64,000 nt of DNA from Anabaena azotica FACHB-119 (lineage in GTDB: Bacteria > Cyanobacteriota > Cyanobacteriia > Cyanobacteriales > Nostocaceae), in contig NZ_JACJSG010000006.1 of the NCBI RefSeq assembly GCF_014697625.1, forward strand, positions 62,001 through 126,000. Reading direction: 5' to 3'. This document shows positions 44,221-53,507 of this stretch, piece by piece. The notes below the pieces were generated by a model. It was not told the origin of the DNA, ran no database searches, and was given only the letters and a program-made list of their open reading frames with translations. The first letter of the stretch is position 1; every line of letters starts with the position of its first letter. Position numbers and translations under genes: made by a program.

Positions 44221-44304
44221 AATAAATACTAATAATATAAAAGAAATACTATTATGAGGTCTAACTTTCAACTGTCTGTGAAAAACCTCTATCCTACGAA
44301 TACC

Positions 44305-44416
44305 TGACATCTTGCACCTTATCAATAAGATGATGCCTCCCTGCACTGCCCACCCTACGAAATAATCAGCCTTTTAGCTTGTGATTTTGGCAATAAGAGA
44401 CTGGTGCAAGATATAA
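44305..44416. mobile_element. MITE-like element with CATCTTGCACC ends (copy A)
   Basis: The ends CATCTTGCACC and GGTGCAAGATAT are inverted repeats, with GCCCACCCTACGAAAT inside. A second copy in reverse orientation lies at 53368-53471. It sits in the 309-base gap between eboF and eboE, together with part of a GA-rich repeat (44420-44528). Confidence 0.75.
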
Positions 44417-44529
44417 GATACAGAGGCTTTGATTTCTCCCCCTTCCCTGCCTACGGCACGCTGCGCGAACGTAGGGAAGGGGGCTGGGGGGTTAGGTCTG
44501 AGTTTTTCCACATAATATGAAAAGTCAGA

Positions 44530-45768
44530 TCAACTAAGAACTAATTCTCTCGTTGATAGTTTGTTTATCACCCATGCAAACTCACGCTGAATTGAAGCAG
44601 GCAAATCAAGCTTTATATCGTCTGGTAAAACTTCCCAGGTGTAGGTTTCAATTTCCAGATGGTCGCAGAAGTGATGACTTTGCAACAATTCTAATACATT
44701 CTCAATGTCACTTTGAGTAGACTTTAATAGTTGGTAATCATGAATGAAAATAGGTACATGAAAATGTATCCGCCACTCTTCATCTATGGTATTTGCCAAA
44801 CTGGGTAAAGCCGTTTCTAAATCTCGATAGTGAACTAATTTATTATGGCTGGTGCGGGCAATTACTTGATGTAAATATGTGGACTCAGCGAAGGGACGCA
44901 ATCGTTTAATTAACAGATGCCTTTTCTGCACATCCTGCGGTATTTTAACTTGTAATGCGGCACTAATTTGAATTTTGCCAATGCGTATTCCTGCCGCTTG
45001 GAATTGGAGAATAACTGACATGGGGTCTTCATATTCCAGTGCAAAATGGCAGGTGTCATAACAAATACGTACATGGTCTAAAATGTAACTCTCCGCCGCC
45101 TCTTGCGTAATACCTAATTGCCTGCTTAAATAAACTCCAGCCACTGGTAATAAATACAACTGGAAGTAATCAACTACTTCAGCAGCGTTTTCAATTAATC
45201 CATCTGGTTCTGGTTCTAAATCTAAGTGCAAGATTTTTCCCTGTTCCCAGCGGATACGTACCATATATTCTACTACTTGTGCTATGTTCTGGCTGGCATC
45301 AATAAATACTGGCGCTTGCAGCAGTTGATTTCTCTTGAACCAGGGTTTGTATGATAAGGGTACTGTAGAAATACTACCTTCCATACCAGGGGGTAACAAT
45401 TCTGCTAGGATTTGCGTTAATTGTAAGGTGTAGTCTAAGCGTTCCTGCTTAGACCAATCTGGTGAATAAACTTGGTCTTTAACTACTTGTTGATGGAATT
45501 GTCCGTAAGGGAAGCCGTTGAGGGTGAATACATATAAGTTGTTTTCTGTCAACCATGACTTAAACTCAGTCAAGGTATTTCCTTTAAGTAATTCTCTGGC
45601 TGCAACCTCTGCTAAACGTAAGCCAATACCAAATGGTTGTTCTGGCGCTAGTTTTGTTTTCAGGGGTGGGATGTATTGCTGGAGGTTAGCAAAGACTTTT
45701 TCCCATTCTTCGCCTGGGTGGATGTTGGTGCAGTAGGTGAGGTGGAGGTTGTTATTGCCGATTTTCAT
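44530..45768 (-). CDS. eboE: EboE, TIM-barrel protein
   Basis: A 412-residue protein of the xylose-isomerase-like TIM-barrel superfamily, the EboE family. Typical pieces are NNLHLTYCTNIHPGEEWEKV (start), HLDLEPEPDGLIENAAEVVD (about 194-213, acidic metal-site-like), RICYDTCHFALEYEDP (about 246) and the C-terminal IETYTWEVLPDD. Chemistry is unknown; the ebo set acts in precursor export. Confidence 0.87.
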   Translation of the reverse strand: MKIGNNNLHLTYCTNIHPGEEWEKVFANLQQYIPPLKTKLAPEQPFGIGLRLAEVAARELLKGNTLTEFKSWLTENNLYVFTLNGFPYGQFHQQVVKDQVYSPDWSKQERLDYTLQLTQILAELLPPGMEGSISTVPLSYKPWFKRNQLLQAPVFIDASQNIAQVVEYMVRIRWEQGKILHLDLEPEPDGLIENAAEVVDYFQLYLLPVAGVYLSRQLGITQEAAESYILDHVRICYDTCHFALEYEDPMSVILQFQAAGIRIGKIQISAALQVKIPQDVQKRHLLIKRLRPFAESTYLHQVIARTSHNKLVHYRDLETALPSLANTIDEEWRIHFHVPIFIHDYQLLKSTQSDIENVLELLQSHHFCDHLEIETYTWEVLPDDIKLDLPASIQREFAWVINKLSTRELVLS

Positions 45769-45883
45769 AGGTATGAGGGTATAGGGGTATAGGGGTGTGA
45801 GGGTATAGGGGTATAGGGGTATTTATTTGTAAGTATAATTACATTATTAATTCCTTTCCTTACACCCCTACAACGCCACTTGC

Positions 45884-47089
45884 TTACACCCAGTCTGAAC
45901 AGACAACCTTTGTATACAAGTCCTGTATTAAAGAGATTGCTTGTTTGTAGATAGATAAATCTACTTGGTGGACTTCAATTCCTTTGCCGATATGTTGTAA
46001 GAGTGTGATGGTGAGTTCGCCGCCTAAATGTTCACGGAACTCGGTTAAGCCTGGGAATAGGGATGAGGTATCGGTGAGTTCTGGGATGTATAGTTGAAAA
46101 CCTAGTGCTGAGATTGTGTTAAGTATTTGTTGCCATTCTGAATGAGACAGCCATCCCAACAGGTAGGAGTAGGTGCTGTCTAAAGCGATACCAATGGCTA
46201 CGGCTTCGCCATGTCGTAAGCTGTAATTTGTCAACTGTTCTAGTTTATGGGCTGCCCAATGTCCAAAGTCTAGGGGGCGGGATGAACCTTTTTCAAAGGG
46301 GTCGCCGGCATTGGCAATGTGTTGTAGGTGTAATTGGGCGCAGCGATAGATGAGCATCTGCATGGTGTCCATGTCTCGCAGAACTAAGGCTGCGGTGTTT
46401 TCATGGATGAAATTAAAGAAGATGGGGTCTTTAATGAGTGCAACTTTGATAGCTTCAGCGATACCGGCACGCCAATCGCGATCGCATAATGTACTTAAGA
46501 ATGCAGAATCGTTAATTACGGCGTAAGGTGGGGCGAATGTACCCAAAAAGTTCTTTTTGCCAAAGGCGTTGATGCCGTTTTTCACACCAATACCAGAATC
46601 ATTTTGCGCTAAGACCGTTGTGGGAATGCGAATTAGTCTCACTCCCCGATGGGCTGTGGCGGCTGCATAGCCGATTAAATCTAACACTGCACCACCACCA
46701 ATTCCTAAAATGTAAGAGTGGCGACATATCCCCGCAGTTTCTACCAGTTGGTGAATTTGGTCTAATAAATTGGGGTCGTTTTTAGCAGCTTCTCCTCCAG
46801 GGACAAGCATTGGTGCAGAGGCTAAGGTTAATACCTCAGCGTAGAAGTTTGTATAATTGGCAATTTGCTGGAGTAAGTCAGGACAGAACTCTAATAAGCC
46901 TGCATCTACTACCACGACAACCTTCTGAGGTTTTTTATCGCCGTCAGATGTAATAACCTGTGCTAAGGTAGGGTTTTTTAAACTGAATAAATTATTGGTA
47001 AAGTGAATTTCGTAGTTAAATGAAACGGCAAAATTTTGTTGAATAGGTTGTAAGTTAACTTTTGTTTTCTGTCTAATATCAAGTATCAT
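45884..47089 (-). CDS. eboD: EboD, 3-dehydroquinate-synthase-like
   Basis: A 401-residue AroB-fold NAD enzyme. LVPGGEAAKNDPNLLDQIHQ, YILGIGGGAVLDLIGYAAAT and PLDFGHWAAHKLEQLTNYSL with the metal-binding His residues are clear. It is longer and more divergent than housekeeping AroB, as EboD proteins are. In the Nostoc punctiforme scytonemin cluster a similar gene is called aroB. It overlaps the DsbA-like gene by 4 bases. Confidence 0.85.
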   Translation of the reverse strand: MILDIRQKTKVNLQPIQQNFAVSFNYEIHFTNNLFSLKNPTLAQVITSDGDKKPQKVVVVVDAGLLEFCPDLLQQIANYTNFYAEVLTLASAPMLVPGGEAAKNDPNLLDQIHQLVETAGICRHSYILGIGGGAVLDLIGYAAATAHRGVRLIRIPTTVLAQNDSGIGVKNGINAFGKKNFLGTFAPPYAVINDSAFLSTLCDRDWRAGIAEAIKVALIKDPIFFNFIHENTAALVLRDMDTMQMLIYRCAQLHLQHIANAGDPFEKGSSRPLDFGHWAAHKLEQLTNYSLRHGEAVAIGIALDSTYSYLLGWLSHSEWQQILNTISALGFQLYIPELTDTSSLFPGLTEFREHLGGELTITLLQHIGKGIEVHQVDLSIYKQAISLIQDLYTKVVCSDWV

Positions 47090-47724
47090 ATTTTTGCTTC
47101 CATAATTACAGCGCGATTTAAAGCTTGAATAAATAACTCTACTGAGCCTGAGCCTTTAACTTGGATTTTATTATTGAGGATAAAAAAAGGTACGCTAGTG
47201 ATGCCATTCAACCGGGCGAAGGATGATTCCGCGACAATTTTATCGAAGAAATTATGATTCTCTAGCTGATATCTTAACTCTGTTGCCTCCATGTGATAGG
47301 TTTTACCTATCTCAACAAGAACATTAATATCACCAATATTCAACCCATCTTCAAAGTAGGCTTGATAGATTGCTTCTACAACCTGATTTTTGATATCGTC
47401 GGGAGCGATCGCAATCAACTGATGAGAAAGCTTAGTATTCACAGCTAAAGTGATTTTATCAAAATCTAGCTTAACTCCAGATGCCGCACCTATAAGTTTT
47501 GTTTCATTAAATAAATTTTCCAGTGCTTCTGGTTGTATACCTTTCCTTTCCTGCATAAAACTCCGAAACTCATAGCCAGATGCCGGAACAGTATCATCAA
47601 GGAGAAATGGATGCCAACGGATATTTACTGTTTCTTGTTGCCATTGTGATAAAGCATCAAAAAGGTGTTTTTTGCCAATGCGACACCAAGGGCAAACTGT
47701 ATCGTGAAAAATGTCAATCAACAT
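47086..47724 (-). CDS. DsbA-family (FrnE-like) oxidoreductase
   Basis: A 212-residue thioredoxin-fold protein. The active site is CPWCRIGKKHLFDAL (about residues 12-26), with the cis-Pro loop at NGITSVPFFILNNK. It lacks a signal peptide, like cytoplasmic FrnE proteins. A dsbA gene sits in the scytonemin cluster of Nostoc punctiforme between tyrA and the aroB-like gene, as here. Its role in scytonemin formation is unknown; redox control of a partner or the final oxidation are possibilities. Confidence 0.85.
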   Translation of the reverse strand: MLIDIFHDTVCPWCRIGKKHLFDALSQWQQETVNIRWHPFLLDDTVPASGYEFRSFMQERKGIQPEALENLFNETKLIGAASGVKLDFDKITLAVNTKLSHQLIAIAPDDIKNQVVEAIYQAYFEDGLNIGDINVLVEIGKTYHMEATELRYQLENHNFFDKIVAESSFARLNGITSVPFFILNNKIQVKGSGSVELFIQALNRAVIMEAKI

Positions 47725-47735
47725 AAAGCATTAAT

Positions 47736-48632
47736 TTAATGAAATCTATTAAATCCGGTATCTTTGTTTTCTGTAAATGTATAAGTAGCTGGTAATAAAG
47801 AATTATCTTCTTGTTGGAAGAAAGCCTGATGTTCCTCAAACTCCTTAATTAGACCTTCTCTATCTTTCCGCGCCACCAATTGGGCCAAACGTTGATAAGT
47901 TTCCGCTAAATCGTTAATTACTTGACATCTTTCTTCGGTCGCCAAGATGATATCAACACATAAATTTGGATTTTGTTTAAACAAACGTTTGAGAATTTCG
48001 ATTTCTTGACGATAACTAGGGGATGACATTAATAAACTACGTTCTAGGTCAATATTTGCCTCTGCTAGAAAAACCCCAAGGCTAAGTCTGTAAAAATGTT
48101 GTGTTGCTTGCACAAACACCATCATCTGGTCATGTTCTTCAGGCGTACAAGTAATTAATTCCCCCCCTTGATTTTGCAGGAAATCTAATAACCATTGAAA
48201 GGATTCATCATGACGACCAGGACATACTACTATTTTCTGCCCGGAAAAAGATTGCACACTCGGCCCAAACATAGGATGTAATCCCATGACAGGGCCTTGA
48301 TGATGTGTCAACATCGCCTGAGTTGGCTGAGTTTTAATACTAGTAATATCACATAACGCTGTGGTGGGAGAAAGATATTTAGCGGCACGTTTGATAACAT
48401 CAACTGTATGTTCGATGGGAACAGAAACTATGACTAATTCAGCCTGACTTAATAATTGTTCTGCAAAGTCCCAGTCTTGGTTTCCTAGAACATTAACTTT
48501 ATGCCCTATAGCCAGAAGTTTTTGGGCGAATAATTGACCCATTCTACCACGACCACCAATAATAGTGATTTGGCGGGATTTAACATTATTGACTGATGTA
48601 AACTCTACATCAATTGAGGATTGTATAGACAT
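47736..48632 (-). CDS. tyrA: Prephenate dehydrogenase (TyrA)
   Basis: A 298-residue NAD-dependent enzyme forming p-hydroxyphenylpyruvate, the second scytonemin precursor. ATG 48632 follows GGAGG and is preferred over the 22-residue longer frame. The nucleotide loop is TIIGGRGRMGQLFAQKL (about residues 23-39). LCDITSIKTQPTQAMLTHHQ, VMGLHPMFGPSVQSF and SPSYRQEIEILKRLFKQNP resemble the dehydrogenase half of the enterobacterial T-protein, without its chorismate mutase. Confidence 0.9.
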   Translation of the reverse strand: MSIQSSIDVEFTSVNNVKSRQITIIGGRGRMGQLFAQKLLAIGHKVNVLGNQDWDFAEQLLSQAELVIVSVPIEHTVDVIKRAAKYLSPTTALCDITSIKTQPTQAMLTHHQGPVMGLHPMFGPSVQSFSGQKIVVCPGRHDESFQWLLDFLQNQGGELITCTPEEHDQMMVFVQATQHFYRLSLGVFLAEANIDLERSLLMSSPSYRQEIEILKRLFKQNPNLCVDIILATEERCQVINDLAETYQRLAQLVARKDREGLIKEFEEHQAFFQQEDNSLLPATYTFTENKDTGFNRFH

Positions 48633-48704
48633 TTTTCCTCCGGTTGTTTGTAGTGAGAACTTTAGTCCTCTAATCAACAGGTTACGCAAACAAGACAAAC
48701 TGAA

Positions 48705-49970
48705 TTACTTAGAACTCAACTCAGGTAATATCTGTAAATTCTCCCCAGCTATAACATCAGTAAATAATTGTTCATAGCTATCCAAAGCTTGCTCAAAAGC
48801 ATAGTTTTCTATAGCAAACTTTCTGCCTTGATGACCTAATTGTGTAGCTAAATCGGGATTTTGATATAACTTGAGTATTGCATCAGCTAAAGCCTGGGGT
48901 GACTCTGGCGGAACCACAACACCACCGCCACTTTTGCGGATAGCTTTAGCCGCAGTACCAGTTGCGGGAACTGAACCGATAATTGGGCGATCGCTTGCCA
49001 TCAACAATGGTATTTTAGAAGGCATATTAAAGGAAACTACATTGCTTTTCTGCACAACTAAACCCACATCAGCCGCCGCCAACATTTCCGGTAATTTCTC
49101 TCTAGGTTGCAGTGATAGCAGTAACACATTATCAGCACCGCAACTCACACAATATTGTTGCAGCCTAGCTAAAGATTTAGACTCACCTGCAATGACAAAA
49201 GCAATTTCCGGAATATGGCGTAACCGAGACGCTGCTTTAATTACTGTTTCTAAACCTTGAGTCAGGGCGATATTTCCCGAATAAAGCACTACAAATTTAT
49301 CATCAAGGTTATGAGCTTTTCTCCAAGAATTATTTTTAGGAGCTTCAGAACTGATAAAATTTAAGTTTACCCAATTAGGAATGCAGGCAATTTTACTATT
49401 AGGTACACCTTTATTCACTAAATTATCGACAAAACCATCAGCGATAACGCTAATAGTATGAGCAGTACGATAAGCAAATTTTTCTATAGATTCCAAAGCT
49501 CGAATCATTAATTTATTTTTAATTAAACCGACACGAATTCCCGCTTCTGGTAAAATATCTTGTACATTCAACACAACCGGGCAATTATATATTCCACCCA
49601 GTAGACTTGCAGGTAAAGAAACTAAAAGCGGTGGTACTGTCACCAGAATTACATCCGGTCGCCAACCGTTCAAAGCTTGGGGAAGACTACTAGCAACAAA
49701 ACTCAACTCCAGCAACAGCCTATCAATCAAATTAGGATTAGATTTAATTCGTAAATAGCAACGCTGAATAATGACACCATTTCTTTCTTCCGTTTGATAA
49801 AATTTTCCTTGATATTCATCATATATGCGGCGTTGAGGATAGTTAGGCATACCTGTAATGACCCGCACTTGATGACCTCTTTTAACTAAACCTTCCGCCA
49901 GTTCAGTCATTAAAGGTGCAATACCAATTGGTTCTGGATAATAATTGTAGGAATAAATCAGAATTTGCAT
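48705..49970 (-). CDS. GT4 glycosyltransferase (WcaI-like)
   Basis: A 421-residue GT-B glycosyltransferase. The start MQILIYSYNYYPEPIGIAPL matches WcaI-type fucosyl/glycosyltransferases. FVVLYSGNIALTQGLETVIK (about 230) and LLMASDRPIIGSVPATGTAA (about 328) are the donor-binding region. The equivalent Nostoc punctiforme gene lies at the same place in its scytonemin cluster. A role in sheath polysaccharide or pigment glycosylation is plausible but unproven. Confidence 0.85.
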   Translation of the reverse strand: MQILIYSYNYYPEPIGIAPLMTELAEGLVKRGHQVRVITGMPNYPQRRIYDEYQGKFYQTEERNGVIIQRCYLRIKSNPNLIDRLLLELSFVASSLPQALNGWRPDVILVTVPPLLVSLPASLLGGIYNCPVVLNVQDILPEAGIRVGLIKNKLMIRALESIEKFAYRTAHTISVIADGFVDNLVNKGVPNSKIACIPNWVNLNFISSEAPKNNSWRKAHNLDDKFVVLYSGNIALTQGLETVIKAASRLRHIPEIAFVIAGESKSLARLQQYCVSCGADNVLLLSLQPREKLPEMLAAADVGLVVQKSNVVSFNMPSKIPLLMASDRPIIGSVPATGTAAKAIRKSGGGVVVPPESPQALADAILKLYQNPDLATQLGHQGRKFAIENYAFEQALDSYEQLFTDVIAGENLQILPELSSK

Positions 49971-49975
49971 GATTA

Positions 49976-50018
49976 GTTATTAGTCATTAGTCATTAGTCA
50001 TTAGTCATTAGTCATCAG
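49976..50018. repeat. Heptamer repeat (TTAGTCA)n
   Basis: About six head-to-tail copies of TTAGTCA lie directly upstream of the glycosyltransferase start codon, within its untranslated leader. Confidence 0.8.
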
Positions 50019-50027
50019 TTAAAACCT

Positions 50028-50258
50028 TGGCTTTTGACAGCCTCAACGTGCAAATCTTATCGGCGTATATCGGCGTATATCGGCGGTTAATTTCTCCAAA
50101 TCTATTGCCACGCCAGTAAAAACAATTTAGACTAGTGGCAAGAATAAACTTGTAAATTAGCCAACAATCTAACATCTGATTCATCTGCGTTTATCTGCGT
50201 TCATCTGCGTTCAATTTTTTTTCAAATCTGTTACCACATTTTAGCCTTGCCAGTACAC
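50028..50258. repeat. Dispersed repeat with TCGGCGTATA and ATCTGCGTTC tandems
   Basis: It contains three ATCGGCGTAT units, three TCTGCGTT(T/C)AT units and CCACATTTTAGCCTTGCCAG, all recurring in the elements at 2566-2690 and 12836-13230. It fills the gap between eboC and the glycosyltransferase. Confidence 0.6.
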
Positions 50259-50261
50259 TAG

Positions 50262-51161
50262 TTAAGTCACAGCAAAAATTTGCGACAATATCATCGAAAG
50301 TGGTAAAAGACTGAGAACCAACAACCCATAGGGCAACCCAGCAAAACCCGCCGCCAAGGTAGTATCTAAAATAATTAAAGATAATACACCAGCCCTAACT
50401 GCAATACGTATATGTTCTGGAGTGGGTTGACTTGCAGCATTGATAAAAGGAATCAATACACGGATAGCCAGTAATGTCAAGAATGGTAATGCTGTCAGGA
50501 CTTGATAATCTGTTAACCATCCTAAACCTAACAACCCAACCATCACCGCAGTAATTAATAATAAAGCGATAATACCAGTACTCGATTTGCCTCCTTGGAC
50601 TTCACCACGACTTAAAGCTGTGATAGCCGCAATGTAAACTATGGGAATTAAACCTAAAAACCAATAATCGCTAATTGCAACTGGAACCACACTCACCCCA
50701 AGTAACAAGTTACCGCCTCGGCAAAATCCCATATTGATGGGGCCGAAAATGGGGTGGTGTTTGCCAAAAGCATCATATAATAGAGCAGAAGTTGCGATCG
50801 CCAAAGCTAACACCGCACTCAACCAAGAAACCTGCGCCGCCGCCGCCACACCCCCAACTAACAGCGAACCCCCCAACAAACTTGCACCAGTACGCGAAGC
50901 CCTACCACTAGGAATTGGTCTTTCTGGTCGTTCTTTGGCATCTAACTCAGCATCAAAGACATCGTTAAAAACGATACCGCCGCCATATAAGCCTGTGGTA
51001 GCTAGGAGTAACCACAGGAGTGGGGTGAGATTGAGTTGTACAAAATAGCCAGAAGCCGCAAAGCCAGCCACAATATCAGCCCAAGCAGTGATAATGTTGG
51101 CGGGGCGCAGTAGTTGGAGGTATGCCCAAAAGCGGTAGGTGTTGAAGGTGGCGGTGTTCAT
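50262..51161 (-). CDS. eboC: EboC, UbiA-family membrane protein
   Basis: A 299-residue UbiA-superfamily prenyltransferase-like protein with about eight to nine membrane helices. I start at ATG 51161 (MNTATFNTYRFWAYLQLLRP). The first Asp-rich motif is GGGIVFNDVFDAELDAKERPERP (about 67-89; NDVFDAELD). The second, usually DxxxD after YDAFGKHHPIFGPINMGFCRG, is replaced by GFCRG, so prenyl transfer may be altered. It is part of the ebo set. Confidence 0.88.
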   Translation of the reverse strand: MNTATFNTYRFWAYLQLLRPANIITAWADIVAGFAASGYFVQLNLTPLLWLLLATTGLYGGGIVFNDVFDAELDAKERPERPIPSGRASRTGASLLGGSLLVGGVAAAAQVSWLSAVLALAIATSALLYDAFGKHHPIFGPINMGFCRGGNLLLGVSVVPVAISDYWFLGLIPIVYIAAITALSRGEVQGGKSSTGIIALLLITAVMVGLLGLGWLTDYQVLTALPFLTLLAIRVLIPFINAASQPTPEHIRIAVRAGVLSLIILDTTLAAGFAGLPYGLLVLSLLPLSMILSQIFAVT

Positions 51162-51247
51162 GATTTGACTCACGCAAAGGCGCAAAGAAGGAAAGGAAGA
51201 GATTTTAGCGTTGCTGAATTACGAATTAATGCTGTGTGAGACTTATA

Positions 51248-51405
51248 TCAAGTCCTGACTTTTCACGGTATCTGGAAAACCCCTCTCCAAACCTCTCCCC
51301 TACAAGGAGAGAGGCTTTGATTTCTCCCCCTTCCCTACTAGGGAAGGGGGCTGGGGGGTTAGGTCTGGCGTTAACTTTTCCACATGACGTGAAAAGTCAG
51401 ATATC
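51248..51405. repeat. GA-rich hairpin repeat with CTGACTTTTCAC ends
   Basis: The ends CTGACTTTTCACGG and CGTGAAAAGTCAGAT are inverted. The inside CCCTCTCCAAACCTCTCC and GGGAAGGGGGCTGGGGGG also occurs at 44420-44528 and about 16785-16963. Confidence 0.65.
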
Positions 51406-51553
51406 AAGTCCAGTTAATTACTTCTATATGCTGGGTTTAGTCGGTAATGGCTTAAGTTTCATTGATAATTATTCTCTACTATTACCAATTACCCATTACC
51501 CATTACCTATTACCAACCCCCACGATATGATAATAGTTTAAGCGCAAATAACA

Positions 51554-52486
51554 TCATTCAATCAACGCATATTCACGCTGGGACTCTACCAATGGTTGTT
51601 GTCCCCGGAGAACAGAGTTATCGTTGAATTTTTGTCTTTGGTCGATGGGTGGGAGGTTTAGCCAGTCTGACTCGTGCATTTGACCGCTTTGGCTGTAGGC
51701 GGCGATCGCATTTTGATAGCAGACTTTTTTTACATCCACCTCAGAAATGCCCCGTTCTAGCATGAGTAGGGCGGTTTTGGGAACTGCGAGGGGGTCGCTT
51801 ACGCCCCAGTCGGCGCTACTATCAACGATAATGCGATCGCTACCATATTCACGGACAATTTCTACCATACGTGCATTCCCCATTTTGGTATTTGGGTAAA
51901 TGGTGAATGCAGCCCAAAAGCCTCTATCTAAAACCTCTTTGACCGTTTCTTCATTATTATGGTCTACAATTACCTGCGATGGTTTTAACCCATGCTCAAT
52001 ACAGACATCCATACTCCGGCTTGTACCCGCTTTTTTATCGCGGTGTGGTGTATGAATCATCACCAACATATCTAGTTCTTTCGCCAGTTCCAATTGCAGG
52101 CGGAAATACTTATCTTCGGCGGGTGTCATATCATCGTAACCAATTTCCCCAATGGCTACCACACCTTCCTTACAAGCATACAGAGCCAATAGTTCCATAA
52201 CTTGCTCTGCCAAAGGTTCATTGTTAGCTTCCTTGGAATTTAACCCAATTGTACAGTAATGTTTAATACCAAACTGCGAAGCCCGGAACCTTTCCCAACC
52301 AACCAAACTGCTGAAATAATCCTGAAAAGAACCAACATGAGTACGTGGTTGTCCAAACCAAAAAGCCGGCTCAATTACCGCCACAATTCCCGACTGACGC
52401 ATCATCTGGTAATCATCTGTCGTGCGCGAACTCATGTGAATATGGGGGTCGATAAACATCATATCTTTAGTAATAATATTGTTCAT
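51554..52486 (-). CDS. eboB: EboB, TatD-like metal-dependent hydrolase
   Basis: A 310-residue amidohydrolase-fold protein. I start at ATG 52486 (MNNIITKDMMFIDPHIHMSS); the upstream frame is translated GA-rich repeat. FIDPHIHMS is the HxH metal motif. GVVAIGEIGYDDMTPAEDKY supplies the metal-bridging Glu, MLVMIHTPHRDKK a His, and IIVDSSADWGVSDPLA the final Asp. EboB belongs to the set needed for scytonemin precursor traffic. Confidence 0.87.
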   Translation of the reverse strand: MNNIITKDMMFIDPHIHMSSRTTDDYQMMRQSGIVAVIEPAFWFGQPRTHVGSFQDYFSSLVGWERFRASQFGIKHYCTIGLNSKEANNEPLAEQVMELLALYACKEGVVAIGEIGYDDMTPAEDKYFRLQLELAKELDMLVMIHTPHRDKKAGTSRSMDVCIEHGLKPSQVIVDHNNEETVKEVLDRGFWAAFTIYPNTKMGNARMVEIVREYGSDRIIVDSSADWGVSDPLAVPKTALLMLERGISEVDVKKVCYQNAIAAYSQSGQMHESDWLNLPPIDQRQKFNDNSVLRGQQPLVESQREYALIE

Positions 52487-52586
52487 AATTGGGGACTGGA
52501 GAAGGGGAAAGGGGAAGGGGAAGGGGAAAAGGGGAAAGGAAGAAGCTTTTAATCTGTGACAACTGACAACTGATAACTGATAACTG

Positions 52587-53306
52587 TCAACTGTCAACTG
52601 TCAACTGACCAAATTTCTCTACCAAAGTCCAAATTTCACCAGATACAGGACGTTTAGCACTGTAGCGTTCGCTAGCATAATCTGTTAACATCCTGGCTAA
52701 TTCCTGGTTGGCACGGGAATCTAAACCTTGAATTAAATGCAGAGGACTACCCACAAATAACGCTTTCAATACCATCTGATTCCAAGCTAAAGTATCAAAA
52801 TACTCTGCTGGGTATGGGTTGCGTAACGCTACCGCATTAAATACTGCCGTCATGTTACTACGTACACCCTCAGCCGCCCGCTTTTGCCAGCGTTCTGGAT
52901 AAGGTAGCAAAGGTAAAGCTTGATACAGTGTGACTAATTCACCGACATCGGCGGATTTAAAAACTTGCTCTAAAGTATAAACGTACTTTTCTGGATGATA
53001 TTTAGGTAAGCTTAATACTAATAATGTGCGTGCAGTTTGGTCTAGGCTCCAATGAGTAGGAAACCAGTCTGAACGAATTTCTGAAGCTGCTTTTAGGTCT
53101 TGTGCGGTTAGCTGTAGTTGTAGTTTGCCTATATATCGGGGAACAGCGCTAAATGCAGTAAAAAATACTCGCACATTATCACCGTTTTCAATTCTTTCTC
53201 TTTTGTCTTCTAACCAAGCAACACCTTCTGGACTCGCTTGTTGTATGATCCAATGAAGTAATAATTCGCTAATATTATTTAGTTTTAAATCAGTGACGGC
53301 AGACAT
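52587..53306 (-). CDS. eboA: EboA family protein
   Basis: A 239-residue soluble helical protein. Leu/Trp-rich pieces (WIIQQASPEGVAWLEDKRE, LLVLSLPKYHPEKYVYTLEQ, YPERWQKRAAEGVRSNMTAV, LAWNQMVLKALFVGSPLHLI) fit the EboA family, found first in ebo clusters. Biochemical function is unknown. It lies upstream of eboB, with scyF preceding. Confidence 0.83.
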   Translation of the reverse strand: MSAVTDLKLNNISELLLHWIIQQASPEGVAWLEDKRERIENGDNVRVFFTAFSAVPRYIGKLQLQLTAQDLKAASEIRSDWFPTHWSLDQTARTLLVLSLPKYHPEKYVYTLEQVFKSADVGELVTLYQALPLLPYPERWQKRAAEGVRSNMTAVFNAVALRNPYPAEYFDTLAWNQMVLKALFVGSPLHLIQGLDSRANQELARMLTDYASERYSAKRPVSGEIWTLVEKFGQLTVDS

Positions 53307-53367
53307 AATAGTTAACTAAGTTAAATTGATTAGTTCCCTGGCATTGCCAGGGAACAGTTTTACACTC

Positions 53368-53471
53368 ATATCTTGCACCACTTTGTTATTGCGAAAATCG
53401 CAGCCCGAAACCCTTATGATTTCGTAGGGTGGGCATTGCCCACCACTAGCTTATTGAGAAGGTGCAAGATG
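53368..53471. mobile_element. MITE-like element with ATCTTGCACC ends (copy B)
   Basis: The ends ATATCTTGCACC and GGTGCAAGATGTCAG are inverted. TTTCGTAGGGTGGGCATTGC inside matches, in reverse sense, copy A at 44305-44416. It sits between scyF and eboA. Confidence 0.75.
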
Positions 53472-53507
53472 TCAGTACAGCATTAACAGGGAAAATAGGG
53501 GCAGAAA

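Noticed and set aside
51236..51541. A 101-codon plus-strand frame between eboB and eboC
   Set aside because: It is translated GA-rich and heptamer repeat sequence.
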